From JADJWR01 sp964610575 (GTDB taxonomy: Bacteria; Pseudomonadota; Gammaproteobacteria; Burkholderiales; Burkholderiaceae_F), in assembly GCA_964610575.1 (NCBI GenBank), contig CAZSYX010000039.1, positions 1 through 29,823 on the forward strand: a stretch of 29,823 nt of DNA, read 5' to 3'. The notes under the pieces were generated by a model that saw only the letters and a program-made list of their open reading frames with translations, made no database searches and was not told the DNA's origin. How positions within the stretch are numbered: the first letter of the stretch is position 1; the number at the start of each line of letters is the position of its first letter. The position numbers and the translations under genes are program-made. Positions 16,268 through 24,323 of the stretch are shown here, piece by piece.

Positions 16268-17521
16268 TTATCTATCGATCTCGCCGAACACGATGTCCTG
16301 GGTGCCGATGATCGTCACCGCGTCGGCGATCATGTGGCCGCGCGACATCTCGTCGAGGCCCTGCAGGTGGGCGAAGCCGGGGGCGCGGATCTTCAGCCGG
16401 TACGGCTTGTTGGCGCCGTCGGACACGAGATAGATGCCGAACTCGCCCTTCGGGTGCTCGACCGCCGCGTACGCCTCGCCCGCCGGCACGTGGAAGCCCT
16501 CGGTGAAGAGCTTGAAGTGGTGGATCAGCTCTTCCATGTTCGACTTCATCTCGACCCGCGACGGCGGCGCCACCTTGTGGTTGTCGGTCATCACCGGGCC
16601 GGGGTTGTCGCGCAGCCACTCGACGCACTGGCGGATGATGCGGTTCGACTGCCGCATCTCCTCGACCCGCACCAGGTAGCGGTCGTAGGAGTCGCCGCTG
16701 CGGCCGACCGGCACGTCGAAGTCGAGCAGGTCGTAGACCTCGTACGGCTGCTTCTTGCGCAGGTCCCACTCGACGCCGGAGCCGCGCAGCATCGGGCCGG
16801 TGAAGCCCATGGCGAGCGCCCGCTCGGGCGACACCACGCCGATGCCGACCAGCCGCTGCTTCCAGATCCGGTTGTCGGTGAGCAGCGTCTCGTACTCGTC
16901 GACGTAGCCGGGGAAGCGGTTGGTGAAGTCCTCGATGAAGTCGAGCAGCGAGCCCTGCCGGTTCTCGTTCAGCCGCTTCAGATCTTCGCGCTTCCGAAAC
17001 TTCGACTCGCGGTACTGCGGCATCGACTCCGGCAGGTCGCGGTAGACGCCGCCCGGGCGGTAGTACGCCGCATGCATGCGCGCGCCGGAAACCGCCTCAT
17101 AGATGTCGAACAGATCCTCACGCTCGCGAAACGCGTAGAGCAGCACCGCCATCGCGCCCACGTCCAGCGCATGGGCACCGATCCACAGCAGGTGATTCAG
17201 CAGCCGGGTGATCTCATCGAACATCACGCGGATGTACTGCGCGCGCAGCGGCACCTCGACGCCGGCGAGCTTCTCGATCGCCATCACGTAGGCGTGCTCG
17301 TTGCACATCATCGACACGTAGTCGAGCCGGTCCATGTACGGCACCGACTGGATGAAGGTGCGCGTCTCGGCGAGCTTCTCGGTCGCCCGGTGCAGCAGCC
17401 CGATGTGCGGGTCGGCGCGCTCGATCACCTCGCCGTCGAGTTCCAGCACCAGCCGCAGCACGCCGTGCGCCGCGGGGTGCTGCGGCCCGAAGTTCAACGT
17501 GTAGTTCTTGATCTCGGCCAC
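16268..17521 (-). CDS. nuoD: NADH-quinone oxidoreductase subunit D (49 kDa type)
   Basis: A 417-residue subunit forming the quinone-reduction pocket with NuoB. The quinone loop GPQHPAAHGVLRL (12-24) carries the conserved histidines H15 and H19. It is a separate gene, unlike the fused nuoCD of E. coli. The start is GTG at 17521 (GTG GCC GAG), three bases after the nuoC stop. The C-terminus LPTVIGTQ-like segment (AVTIIGTQDIVFGEIDR) is complete. Confidence 0.97.
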   Translation of the reverse strand: MAEIKNYTLNFGPQHPAAHGVLRLVLELDGEVIERADPHIGLLHRATEKLAETRTFIQSVPYMDRLDYVSMMCNEHAYVMAIEKLAGVEVPLRAQYIRVMFDEITRLLNHLLWIGAHALDVGAMAVLLYAFREREDLFDIYEAVSGARMHAAYYRPGGVYRDLPESMPQYRESKFRKREDLKRLNENRQGSLLDFIEDFTNRFPGYVDEYETLLTDNRIWKQRLVGIGVVSPERALAMGFTGPMLRGSGVEWDLRKKQPYEVYDLLDFDVPVGRSGDSYDRYLVRVEEMRQSNRIIRQCVEWLRDNPGPVMTDNHKVAPPSRVEMKSNMEELIHHFKLFTEGFHVPAGEAYAAVEHPKGEFGIYLVSDGANKPYRLKIRAPGFAHLQGLDEMSRGHMIADAVTIIGTQDIVFGEIDR

Positions 17522-17524
17522 GGT

Positions 17525-18121
17525 CTATCGCCCCTGCCCGTAGCCTTCTTCGCGGATCACGCGCGGCACGATCTCGCGCGGCTCGATCGTCACCGGCTGG
17601 TAGACGACGCGCCGCTCGCCGGGGTCGTAGCGCATCTCGACGTGGCCGGAGATCGGGAAATCCTTGCGGAACGGATGGCCGACGAAGCCGTAGTCGGTGA
17701 GGATCCGGCGCAGGTCCTCGTGGCCCTCGAAGACGATGCCGTACAGGTCGAACGCCTCGCGCTCGAACCAGCCGGCGGCCGACCAGACCGGCGTCACCGA
17801 GGCAACGATCGGCAGTTCGTCGTCGGGGCAGAAGGTCCGCACTCGCAGCCGCCAGTTGTGCGTCACCGACAGCAGGTGTACCACCACTGCGAAGCGACGG
17901 CCTTCCCAGCTGCCGTTGCCGTAGTTCAGGTAGTCGACGCCGCACAGATCGATCAGCTGCTCGAAGCGAAGTTGCTCTTCGTCGCGCAGTGCCCGCGCGA
18001 CCTCGAGGTACACGGCCACCGGCACGACGATCGTCACCTCGCCGCGGGCCACCGTGGTGCTGGCGATTCTGTCCCCCAGCGCCACGCCGAGGTTCTTCAC
18101 CAGGGTTTCGAGTCGGGTCAT
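17525..18121 (-). CDS. nuoC: NADH-quinone oxidoreductase subunit C (30 kDa type)
   Basis: A 198-residue peripheral structural subunit next to NuoD. The family signature EREAFDLYGIVFEGHEDLRR, followed by ILTDYGFVGHPFRKDFP, is intact at ~120-157. The ATG at 18121 follows the nuoB stop by 10 bases. The C-terminus ends six residues after a Glu/Gly stretch and runs directly into nuoD, with no sign of a fusion. Confidence 0.97.
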   Translation of the reverse strand: MTRLETLVKNLGVALGDRIASTTVARGEVTIVVPVAVYLEVARALRDEEQLRFEQLIDLCGVDYLNYGNGSWEGRRFAVVVHLLSVTHNWRLRVRTFCPDDELPIVASVTPVWSAAGWFEREAFDLYGIVFEGHEDLRRILTDYGFVGHPFRKDFPISGHVEMRYDPGERRVVYQPVTIEPREIVPRVIREEGYGQGR

Positions 18122-18131
18122 CGCAGTCCGC

Positions 18132-18608
18132 TCAGCGCGCGATCGTGTTGGTGCGCCGGATCTTGTTCTGCAACTGGATGATCCCGTAGATCAGCGCCTC
18201 GGCCGTCGGCGGGCAGCCGGGAACGTAGACGTCGACCGGCACGATGCGGTCGCAGCCGCGCACCACCGAGTAGCTGTAGTGGTAATAGCCGCCGCCGTTG
18301 GCGCACGAGCCCATGCTGATCACCCAGCGCGGCTCGGCCATCTGGTCGTAGACCTTGCGCAGCGCCGGCGCCATCTTGTTGCACAGCGTTCCGGCGACGA
18401 TCATCACATCCGACTGGCGCGGGCTCGGCCGGAACATCACGCCGAAGCGGTCGAGGTCGTAGCGCGAAGCGCCAGCGTGGATCATTTCCACCGCGCAGCA
18501 GGCCAGGCCGAAGGTCATCGGCCACAGCGAGCCGGTCTTGCTCCAGTTGATGAGCTTGTCGACGCTGGTGGTGACGAAGCCCTCGTTCAGAACGCCTTCA
18601 ACGCCCAT
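18132..18608 (-). CDS. nuoB: NADH-quinone oxidoreductase subunit B ([4Fe-4S] N2)
   Basis: A 158-residue subunit holding N2, the last cluster before quinone. The unusual tandem ligands C37-C38 (GLACCAVEM), C102 (GSCANGGGYYH) and C132 (PGCPPTAE) are all present. Typical length. The ATG at 18608 lies 27 bases after the nuoA stop. Confidence 0.98.
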   Translation of the reverse strand: MGVEGVLNEGFVTTSVDKLINWSKTGSLWPMTFGLACCAVEMIHAGASRYDLDRFGVMFRPSPRQSDVMIVAGTLCNKMAPALRKVYDQMAEPRWVISMGSCANGGGYYHYSYSVVRGCDRIVPVDVYVPGCPPTAEALIYGIIQLQNKIRRTNTIAR

Positions 18609-18635
18609 GTCGCGTCCCCTTGCAGCGGCTCGCTG

Positions 18636-19001
18636 CTACTCCCAGTCGATCGCGCCCTTTTTCCATTCGTAGATGAAGCCGACGGTCAGGATGGCGAGGA
18701 AGACGATCGCCGCCCAGAAACCGGTGCTCCACTGTCCCAGCCCCATCATCGAGGCGGCGAACGGAAACAGGAAGGCGATCTCGAGATCGAACAGGATGAA
18801 CAGGATCGCGACCAGGTAGTAGCGCACGTCGAACTTCATGCGCGCGTCCTCGAAGGCTTCGAAGCCGCACTCGTAGGGCGACAGTTTCTCGGGGTCGGGA
18901 CGGTGCGGGCCGAGCAGCGCACCGACCGCGATCGGCGCCACGCCGACGACCAACCCCACCAGCAGGAAAAGCAGCACCGGGAGGTAGGTTTCGAGGTTCA
19001 T
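18636..19001 (-). CDS. nuoA: NADH-quinone oxidoreductase subunit A
   Basis: A 121-residue, three-helix membrane subunit and first gene of the operon. The loop YECGFEAFEDARMKFDVRYY with C45 lies between TM1 and TM2, next to the quinone site. The ATG at 19001, beginning MNLETYLPVL, gives the standard length; a longer upstream reading would run into the hairpin and tRNA region. No clear Shine-Dalgarno precedes this ATG (CCCCGATCGCTCCG), which is notable for the first gene of a highly expressed operon. Confidence 0.95.
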   Translation of the reverse strand: MNLETYLPVLLFLLVGLVVGVAPIAVGALLGPHRPDPEKLSPYECGFEAFEDARMKFDVRYYLVAILFILFDLEIAFLFPFAASMMGLGQWSTGFWAAIVFLAILTVGFIYEWKKGAIDWE

Positions 19002-19054
19002 CGGAGCGATCGGGGTCGGGCCTGGCAAGCGGTTCGAGCGGCACCGCCGGCTTG

Positions 19055-19083
19055 CCGCGGCGCCCGGTGCACCGGAGCCGCGG
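19055..19083 (-). promoter_or_regulatory. Strong hairpin between tRNA-Leu and nuoA
   Basis: CCGCGGC (19055-19061) pairs with GCCGCGG (19077-19083). Nested inside is the 12-bp palindrome CCGGTGCACCGG (19064-19075). A further pair, GGCAAGC / GCTTGCC (19024-19030 / 19050-19056), partly competes with it. No U-run follows. It lies in the 5' leader of nuo mRNA, just 3' of the tRNA. Confidence 0.5.
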
Positions 19084-19097
19084 CGCATCGATTCAGG

Positions 19098-19182
19098 TGG
19101 TGCCCACGGTGAGATTCGAACTCACACAGCTTGCGCCGCCACCCCCTCAAGATGGTGTGTCTACCAATTCCACCACGTGGGC
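19098..19182 (-). tRNA. tRNA-Leu (anticodon GAG)
   Basis: An 85-nt class II tRNA with encoded CCA. The acceptor stem GCCCACG / CGTGGGC is perfect. The D-arm contains GTGGAATTGGTAGACAC. The anticodon stem CCATC / GGTGG, with one T-G pair, encloses loop TTGAGGG, so the anticodon is GAG and it reads CUC and CUU. A long variable arm and the T-arm GTGAG TTCGAAT CTCAC follow. It lies between secG and nuoA on the same strand, a linkage also known in E. coli. Confidence 0.97.
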
Positions 19183-19209
19183 AAGAGCGATGCGATCTTA
19201 CTTGAATCG

Positions 19210-19238
19210 AAAGCGGCCCGGCGTCGCCGCGGGCCGCT
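19210..19238 (-). terminator. Intrinsic terminator-like hairpin after secG
   Basis: On the minus strand the stem AGCGGCCCG / CGGGCCGCT (9 bp, 9-nt loop) is followed by TTTCGATTC. It lies between the secG stop and the tRNA. It may end part of the secG transcript or mark the 5' processing boundary of the tRNA. The opposite strand carries TCTTTT after the same stem, but no plus-strand gene needs it. Confidence 0.6.
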
Positions 19239-19286
19239 CTTTTCCCTGTGCGCGACGCTGACTTGCCCTCCCGCGCCGCGCGCTAC

Positions 19287-19703
19287 CTACTTCGGAATGT
19301 CGGCCGGCTTGCTGCCGCCCGCGTCCTTGGTCGGCTCGGTTGCCGGTGCCGGGATGTCAGTTGCCTTGGCGGGCCCCGGAACGTCGCCTGCCTTCGAGGC
19401 CGGTGCCGACGGCGCCGGCATCGTGCTCATCACGCCACCGCCCGCTGGCTTGCCTCCCACGCGGCCGGACAGCCCTGTGTAGGCCAGCCCGAGCGTGGCG
19501 ATGAAGAACACCGTCGCCACGCCCGCCGTCGAGCGCGACAGGAAGTTTGCCGAGCCGGTGGCGCCGAACAGGCTGCCGGAGGCACCGCTGCCGAAGGCCG
19601 CGCCCATGTCGGCGCCTTTGCCGTGCTGGAGCAGCACCAGGATGACCAGTGTGATCGCGCACAGGACCTGCACAACGATCAGTAGAGTCGTCAGAAAACC
19701 CAT
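19287..19703 (-). CDS. secG: Preprotein translocase subunit SecG
   Basis: A 138-residue SecG, the small two-helix membrane partner of SecYE. TM1 is about 2-23 (FLTTLLIVVQVLCAITLVIL), followed by the family loop LLQHGKGADMGAAFGSGASG. TM2 is about 53-75. Residues ~83-138 form a Pro/Ala/Lys-rich tail, common in betaproteobacterial SecG. The ATG at 19703 is preceded by GGGAAGAAG and follows the tpiA stop by 16 bases, so the two are co-transcribed. Confidence 0.95.
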   Translation of the reverse strand: MGFLTTLLIVVQVLCAITLVILVLLQHGKGADMGAAFGSGASGSLFGATGSANFLSRSTAGVATVFFIATLGLAYTGLSGRVGGKPAGGGVMSTMPAPSAPASKAGDVPGPAKATDIPAPATEPTKDAGGSKPADIPK

Positions 19704-19719
19704 CTTCTTCCCTCGCCAA

Positions 19720-20463
19720 TCAGGCCGCCGCCGCGCAGATGGCCGCGAAGTCCGCCGCCACCAGCGATGCGCCGCCGATCAGTCCACCATCGATATCGGG
19801 CTGTGCGAAAAGCTCGCCCGCGTTGCCCGGCTTCACGCTGCCGCCGTAAAGAATCCGTGTGCGCTGCGCCGCTTGGGCGTCTGCGCCTGCCAGCTGGGCG
19901 CGGATCGCCGCGTGCACTTCCTGCGCCTGTGCCGGCGTGGCCGTGCGGCCGGTGCCGATCGCCCACACCGGTTCGTAAGCCAGTGCGCCGCCGGCAAGCT
20001 GTTCGACCGAGCACTGCGCCAGTACCGCGGCCAGCTGCGCCGCCACCACCTCAAGCGTGCGGCCGGCGTCGCGCTCAGCGAGCGTTTCGCCAATGCATAC
20101 GATCGGCTTCAGATCCAGCGCAATCGCCCGCGCTGCCTTCTTCGCCACCAGTTCGTTCGTTTCGCCATACAGGGCACGGCGCTCCGAGTGGCCGACGATC
20201 ACCCAGCGGCAACCGACATCGAGCAGCATCTCGCCGGCGACCTCGCCGGTGAACGCGCCGGGCGCCTGCTCGGAGAGGTTCTGCGCGCCAAGCTCAGCAC
20301 CCGTGCCGGCGATCCCGGCGCCCACCTGCGGCAGGTACACGAACGGCGTGCACACCACCGCGTCGCACGGCGCCGAAACGCCGCGCCACGCCGCCACCCA
20401 CTGCGCGTTGGCAGCGCTCGATCCGTTCATCTTCCAGTTGGCTGCGACAAGTTTGCGGCGCAT
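19720..20463 (-). CDS. tpiA: Triosephosphate isomerase
   Basis: A 247-residue glycolytic TIM-barrel enzyme interconverting dihydroxyacetone phosphate and glyceraldehyde 3-phosphate. Catalytic residues are K11 (ANWKMNG), H92 (VGHSERR) and E164 (AYEPVWAIGTG); the mobile loop 6 (AIGTGRTA) and the phosphate-binding GGSV (~207-210) are present. The ATG at 20463, giving MRRKLVAANWK, is chosen by family alignment. It starts 29 bases after the quinone oxidoreductase stop. Cytoplasmic. Confidence 0.98.
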   Translation of the reverse strand: MRRKLVAANWKMNGSSAANAQWVAAWRGVSAPCDAVVCTPFVYLPQVGAGIAGTGAELGAQNLSEQAPGAFTGEVAGEMLLDVGCRWVIVGHSERRALYGETNELVAKKAARAIALDLKPIVCIGETLAERDAGRTLEVVAAQLAAVLAQCSVEQLAGGALAYEPVWAIGTGRTATPAQAQEVHAAIRAQLAGADAQAAQRTRILYGGSVKPGNAGELFAQPDIDGGLIGGASLVAADFAAICAAAA

Positions 20464-20492
20464 GGCAAAGTCCGGTTCGGAAATGTTGGGAA

Positions 20493-21521
20493 TCAGCTCG
20501 CGGCCACGGCTGCGCGGGCGGCGGGCGTCTCGCGCGCCCGCGCATCGACTTCGAGCACGATCTTGCCGACGTGCTGGCTCGATTCCATCAGCGCGTGAGC
20601 GGCGGCCGCCTCGGCCAGCGGATAGGTCTTGAACAGCACCGGCTTGATCCGCCCGGCCTCGATCAGCGGCCACACCACCGACCGCAGTCGGCGCGCAACC
20701 GCCCCCTTGAACTCGACCGGGCGCGGCCGCAGCGTCGAGCCGGTGATCACCAGCCGTCGCCGCAGCACCGCGTTGAGATCGACGTTCGCCTTGGCGCCGC
20801 CGAGCAGCGCGATGATCACCAGGCGGCCGTCATCGGCCAGGCACTGCATCTCTCGCGGCACGTAGTCACCGGCCACCATGTCGAGGATCACGTCGACGCC
20901 GCCTCCGCCGGTGAATTCCTTCGCCACCGCGGCGAAGTCCTCGGTCCGGTAGTTGATCCCCCGCGCCGCGCCGAGTCGTTCGCAGGCGCGGCACTTCTCG
21001 TCCGATCCCGCCGTCGCCAGTACCTTGTTGCCCAGAGCATGCGCAAGCTGGATCGCCGTGACGCCGATGCCGCTCGATCCGCCCTGCACCAGCAGCACCT
21101 CGCCCGGCGCCAGGTGCGCGCGGTCGTAGACGTTGCTCCACACGGTGAAGAAGGTCTCGGGCAGGCTCGCCGCCTCGCTGAAACTCAGGCCGGCCGGCAC
21201 CGGCAGCAACTGCGGTGTCGGCACGACGCAGTGCTCGGCATAGCCGCCGCCCGCCACCAGCGCGCACACCGCGTCACCGACGTTGAAACCCGTGCCCTCG
21301 AGGTCGCCGCCTTCGATCACCCCGGCCACCTCGAGTCCTGGCAGATCGGAGGCTCCCGGCGGCGGCGCATAGGCGCCCTTGCGCTGAAGCACGTCGGGCC
21401 GGTTCACGCCCGCCGCGAGCACGCGCACCAGCGCTTCGCCCCGACCCGCGCGCGGCAGCGGCCTCGCCGCAAGTCGCAGCACCTCGGGCCCGCCGGGCTG
21501 GGAGATCTCGATTGCCTGCAT
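20493..21521 (-). CDS. NAD(P)H-quinone oxidoreductase, PIG3-like zinc-independent MDR family
   Basis: A 342-residue medium-chain dehydrogenase/reductase of the quinone oxidoreductase/PIG3 group. The N-terminal GroES-like domain contains AAGVNRPDVLQRKG. The Rossmann site is VQGGSSGIGVTAIQLA (~145-160). No catalytic-zinc Cys/His pattern is seen, which fits a zinc-independent quinone reductase. The ATG at 21521 (MQAIEI) is preferred; a longer reading starts 36 bases upstream. The ribosome site (GGACAAACG) is weak. It sits between pnp and tpiA, an arrangement I recall in many betaproteobacteria. The true electron acceptor is unknown. Confidence 0.88.
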   Translation of the reverse strand: MQAIEISQPGGPEVLRLAARPLPRAGRGEALVRVLAAGVNRPDVLQRKGAYAPPPGASDLPGLEVAGVIEGGDLEGTGFNVGDAVCALVAGGGYAEHCVVPTPQLLPVPAGLSFSEAASLPETFFTVWSNVYDRAHLAPGEVLLVQGGSSGIGVTAIQLAHALGNKVLATAGSDEKCRACERLGAARGINYRTEDFAAVAKEFTGGGGVDVILDMVAGDYVPREMQCLADDGRLVIIALLGGAKANVDLNAVLRRRLVITGSTLRPRPVEFKGAVARRLRSVVWPLIEAGRIKPVLFKTYPLAEAAAAHALMESSQHVGKIVLEVDARARETPAARAAVAAS

Positions 21522-21564
21522 CGTTTGTCCGCGCGGGCCGCCACGGCCCGCACCCACCTGCGTG

Positions 21565-23685
21565 TTACTGCTGCGCGGCGCCGGCGTCGGCGGCGGCAGC
21601 CTTCATCGACAGACGCACGCGCCCCTTCTCGTCGGCCTCGATCACCTTGACCTTCACCGCCTGGCCTTCCTTCAGGTAGTCCGAAACCTGGTTGACGCGC
21701 TCGGCGGCGATCTGCGAGATGTGCAGCAGGCCGTCGCGGCCCGGCAGGATCTGCACGATCGCGCCGAAGTCGAGCAGGCGCAGCACCGTGCCGTCGTAGA
21801 TCTTGCCGACTTCGACCTCTGCCGTCAGCTCGCGGATGCGGCGCTCGGCCTCGCGGCCCTTCTCCATGTCGACGCTGGCGATGATGATCGTGCCGTCGTC
21901 CTCGATGTCGATCTGCGTGCCAGTCTCCTCGGTGAGCGCGCGGATCACCGCGCCGCCCTTGCCGATCACGTCGCGGATCTTCTCGGGGTTGATCTTCATC
22001 TTGATCATGCGCGGCGCGAAGGCCGACAGCTCGCCGCGCGGCGCTTCCATCGCTTCCTGCATCTTCTGCAGGATGTGCATGCGGCCTTCCTTGGCCTGAG
22101 CGAGCGCCACCTGCATGATCTCCTTGGTAATGCCCTCGATCTTGATGTCCATCTGCAGCGCGGTCACGCCGGTGGCGGTGCCGGCCACCTTGAAGTCCAT
22201 GTCGCCGAGGTGGTCCTCGTCGCCGAGGATGTCGGTCAGCACCGCGAACTTGTTGCCTTCCTTGATCAGGCCCATCGCCACGCCGGCCACGTGCGCCTTG
22301 ACCGGCGCGCCGGCGTCCATCATCGCCAGGCAGCCGCCGCAGACCGAGGCCATCGAGGAGGAGCCGTTGCTCTCGGTGATCTCCGAGACCAGGCGGATCG
22401 AGTACTGGAACTCGTCGACACTCGGCAGCACGGCCACCAGTGCGCGCTTGGCCAGGCGGCCGTGGCCGACTTCGCGCCGCTTCGGCGTGCCCATGCGGCC
22501 CGTCTCGCCGGTGGCAAACGGCGGCATGTTGTAGTGCATCATGAAGCGCTCACGGTACTCGCCCATCAGCGCGTCGATGATCTGCTCGTCCTGCTTGGTG
22601 CCGAGCGTGGCGGTAACCAGCGCCTGCGTCTCGCCGCGCGTGAACAGCGCCGAGCCGTGCGTGCGCGGCAGCACGCCGAGCCGGATCGAGATCGGCCGCA
22701 CGGTGCGCGTGTCGCGCCCGTCGATACGCGGCTCGCCCTCGAGGATCTGGCTGCGCACGATCTTCGACTCGAGTTCGAACAGGATGTCGCCGATCTCGTT
22801 GCGGTCGGGCGGCGTCGTGCCGGCCGCCGCGGCGTCATCGGCCAGCCGCCCGAGCACCAGTGCGTGCACGTCGCGCAGCTTCTGCGTGCGCGCCTGCTTG
22901 CTGCGGATCTCGTACGCCGTGCGCAGCTCGGCGCCGGCGATGTGGATCACCTTGGCGATCAGCGCCTCGTTCTTGGCCGGCGCCTGCCATTCCCGCACCG
23001 GCTTGCCGGCGTCGCGCACGAGTTCGTGGATCGCGTTGATCGCCGCCTGCATCTGCTCGTGGCCGTAGACCACCGAGCCCAGCATCACGTCCTCGGGCAG
23101 CTGGTCGGCCTCGGACTCGACCATCAGCACGGCACGCTCGGTGCCGGCCACGACCAGGTTCAGCTTCGAGTCCTTCAGCTGGCTCGCGGTCGGGTTCAGC
23201 ACGTACTGGCCGTCGAGGTAGCCGACGCGCGCGGCGCCGATCGGCCCTTTGAACGGGATGCCGGAAATCGACAAGGCGGCGGACGCGCCGATCATCGCCG
23301 GGATGTCGGGGTCGATCTCGGGATTGACCGACAGCACGTGGATCACCACGTGCACCTCGTTGAAGAAGCCGTCGGGGAACAGCGGCCGGATCGGCCGGTC
23401 GATCAGCCGGCTGGTCAATGTCTCCTTCTCCGACGGCCGCCCCTCGCGCTTGAAGAAGCCGCCCGGGATGCGCCCGGCGGCGTAGGTCTTCTCGATGTAG
23501 TCGACGGTCAGCGGGAAGAAATCCTGTCCCGGCTTGGCCTCGGTGCGGCCGACCACGGTGGCCAGCACCACGGTGTCATCCATCGACACCAGCACGGCAC
23601 CGTTGGCCTGGCGGGCGATCTCGCCTGTTTCGAGGGTGACGGTATGCGCCCCGTACTGGAACGACTTGGTTACTTTTTCGAACAC
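21565..23685 (-). CDS. pnp: Polyribonucleotide nucleotidyltransferase (PNPase)
   Basis: A 706-residue 3'-5' phosphorolytic exoribonuclease and degradosome component. There are two RNase PH domains; GFFKREGRPSEKETLTSRLI is in the first and GSSSMASVCGGCLAMMDAG in the second. A KH domain (INPEKIRDVIGKGGAVIRAL, ~555-575) and an S1 domain (GKIYDGTVLRLLDFGAIVQI, from ~625) follow. The start is GTG at 23685, with AAGGAAG seven bases upstream. It follows rpsO across a 172-bp gap rich in hairpins, the site of RNase III autoregulation in E. coli. Confidence 0.98.
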   Translation of the reverse strand: MFEKVTKSFQYGAHTVTLETGEIARQANGAVLVSMDDTVVLATVVGRTEAKPGQDFFPLTVDYIEKTYAAGRIPGGFFKREGRPSEKETLTSRLIDRPIRPLFPDGFFNEVHVVIHVLSVNPEIDPDIPAMIGASAALSISGIPFKGPIGAARVGYLDGQYVLNPTASQLKDSKLNLVVAGTERAVLMVESEADQLPEDVMLGSVVYGHEQMQAAINAIHELVRDAGKPVREWQAPAKNEALIAKVIHIAGAELRTAYEIRSKQARTQKLRDVHALVLGRLADDAAAAGTTPPDRNEIGDILFELESKIVRSQILEGEPRIDGRDTRTVRPISIRLGVLPRTHGSALFTRGETQALVTATLGTKQDEQIIDALMGEYRERFMMHYNMPPFATGETGRMGTPKRREVGHGRLAKRALVAVLPSVDEFQYSIRLVSEITESNGSSSMASVCGGCLAMMDAGAPVKAHVAGVAMGLIKEGNKFAVLTDILGDEDHLGDMDFKVAGTATGVTALQMDIKIEGITKEIMQVALAQAKEGRMHILQKMQEAMEAPRGELSAFAPRMIKMKINPEKIRDVIGKGGAVIRALTEETGTQIDIEDDGTIIIASVDMEKGREAERRIRELTAEVEVGKIYDGTVLRLLDFGAIVQILPGRDGLLHISQIAAERVNQVSDYLKEGQAVKVKVIEADEKGRVRLSMKAAAADAGAAQQ

Positions 23686-23764
23686 GATGGTCTTCCTTTC
23701 AGGAGGGAACGCGGCCGCCGACGGTCAGCGCGAGCGCCGACGCCGGTATTCGCCTGTGGCAGGG

Positions 23765-23842
23765 GCCCCGCAAGCGGGGCTGCCCGCGGCCGGTCGAGCG
23801 TGCAGCACGGCCCTGCGGGGCCAGCCCCAAGGCCGTGGTGCA
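23765..23842 (-). promoter_or_regulatory. rpsO-pnp intergenic hairpins
   Basis: Two structures fill the 172-bp gap. The first has arms TGCAGCACGGCC (23801-23812) and GGCCGTGGTGCA (23831-23842), pairing over 12 bp with one mismatch around an 18-nt loop; a shorter alternative is GGCCC TGCG GGGCC (23809-23822). The second, nearer pnp, is GCCCCG CAAG CGGGGC (23765-23780). Neither has a U-run. By analogy with E. coli rpsO-pnp they could be RNase III processing sites, or a partial terminator. Confidence 0.55.
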
Positions 23843-23857
23843 GCGGAGGAAACACGT

Positions 23858-24127
23858 TTACTTGCGCAGGCCGAGGCTCTCGATCAGCCCCTTGTACGAC
23901 TCGGGGCTCTTGCCCTTGAGGTAATCGAGAAGCTTGCGGCGGCGGCTGACCATCTTCAGCAGACCACGACGGGAATGATGATCCTTGACGTGCGTCTTGA
24001 AGTGCTCGGTCAGGTCGTTGATGCGGGCGGTAAGCAGCGCGACCTGGACTTCCGGCGAGCCGGTATCACCCTTGGCGCGTTGATACTTGGCGACGATGTC
24101 GCCCTTGTTGATGCTGGCAACAGGCAT
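23858..24127 (-). CDS. rpsO: 30S ribosomal protein S15
   Basis: An 89-residue primary 16S rRNA-binding protein of the small subunit platform. Family blocks are complete: GDTGSPEVQVALLTARI, DHHSRRGLLKMVSRRRKLLD and the C-terminus SLGLRK. The ATG at 24127 (MPVASINKG) has AAGGGA upstream and gives the exact family length; an in-frame reading extending further upstream crosses the promoter and repeat. Followed by pnp, the usual partner. Confidence 0.98.
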   Translation of the reverse strand: MPVASINKGDIVAKYQRAKGDTGSPEVQVALLTARINDLTEHFKTHVKDHHSRRGLLKMVSRRRKLLDYLKGKSPESYKGLIESLGLRK

Positions 24128-24189
24128 GATTTTCCCTTTCGGATCAGACACGCGGACGCGGAAGGAAGGCCGCGCCGTGAAAGTGGGGG

Positions 24190-24195
24190 AGTATA
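24190..24195 (-). promoter_or_regulatory. rpsO: Probable -10 element of the rpsO promoter
   Basis: On the minus strand TATACT (five of six consensus bases) lies 62 bases upstream of the rpsO ATG. The base 17 nt further upstream sits in GC-rich sequence without a good -35 match. The position between the leuA 3' repeat and rpsO fits an independent rpsO-pnp promoter. Confidence 0.45.
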
Positions 24196-24247
24196 GCCGA
24201 ACCGCCCTGCCCGGCCGGGGATCGGCGCCCCGCTCCGGGCTCGTCGG

Positions 24248-24307
24248 CCCGGCGAAGGCCGAGGCCCAATCTGGCGCCGTCAAACTTGGGCCCCGGCCTT
24301 CGCCGGG
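24248..24307. repeat. REP-like long inverted repeat between leuA and rpsO
   Basis: Arms 24248-24269 and 24286-24307 pair over 22 bp with one mismatch around a 16-nt loop. The right arm also contains its own hairpin, CCCCGGCCTTCGCCGGGG. In translation the minus strand here gives APAKAGAQ, a peptide often produced by a widespread proteobacterial intergenic repeat (from memory). It follows the leuA stop by 17 bases and may also act as 3'-end stabiliser or terminator. Confidence 0.7.
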
Positions 24308-24323
24308 GCGACCTCGTTCCGTC

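Noticed and set aside
19213..19240. Plus-strand intrinsic terminator with TCTTTT
   Set aside because: No plus-strand gene lies upstream; the hairpin is better explained as the secG end on the minus strand.
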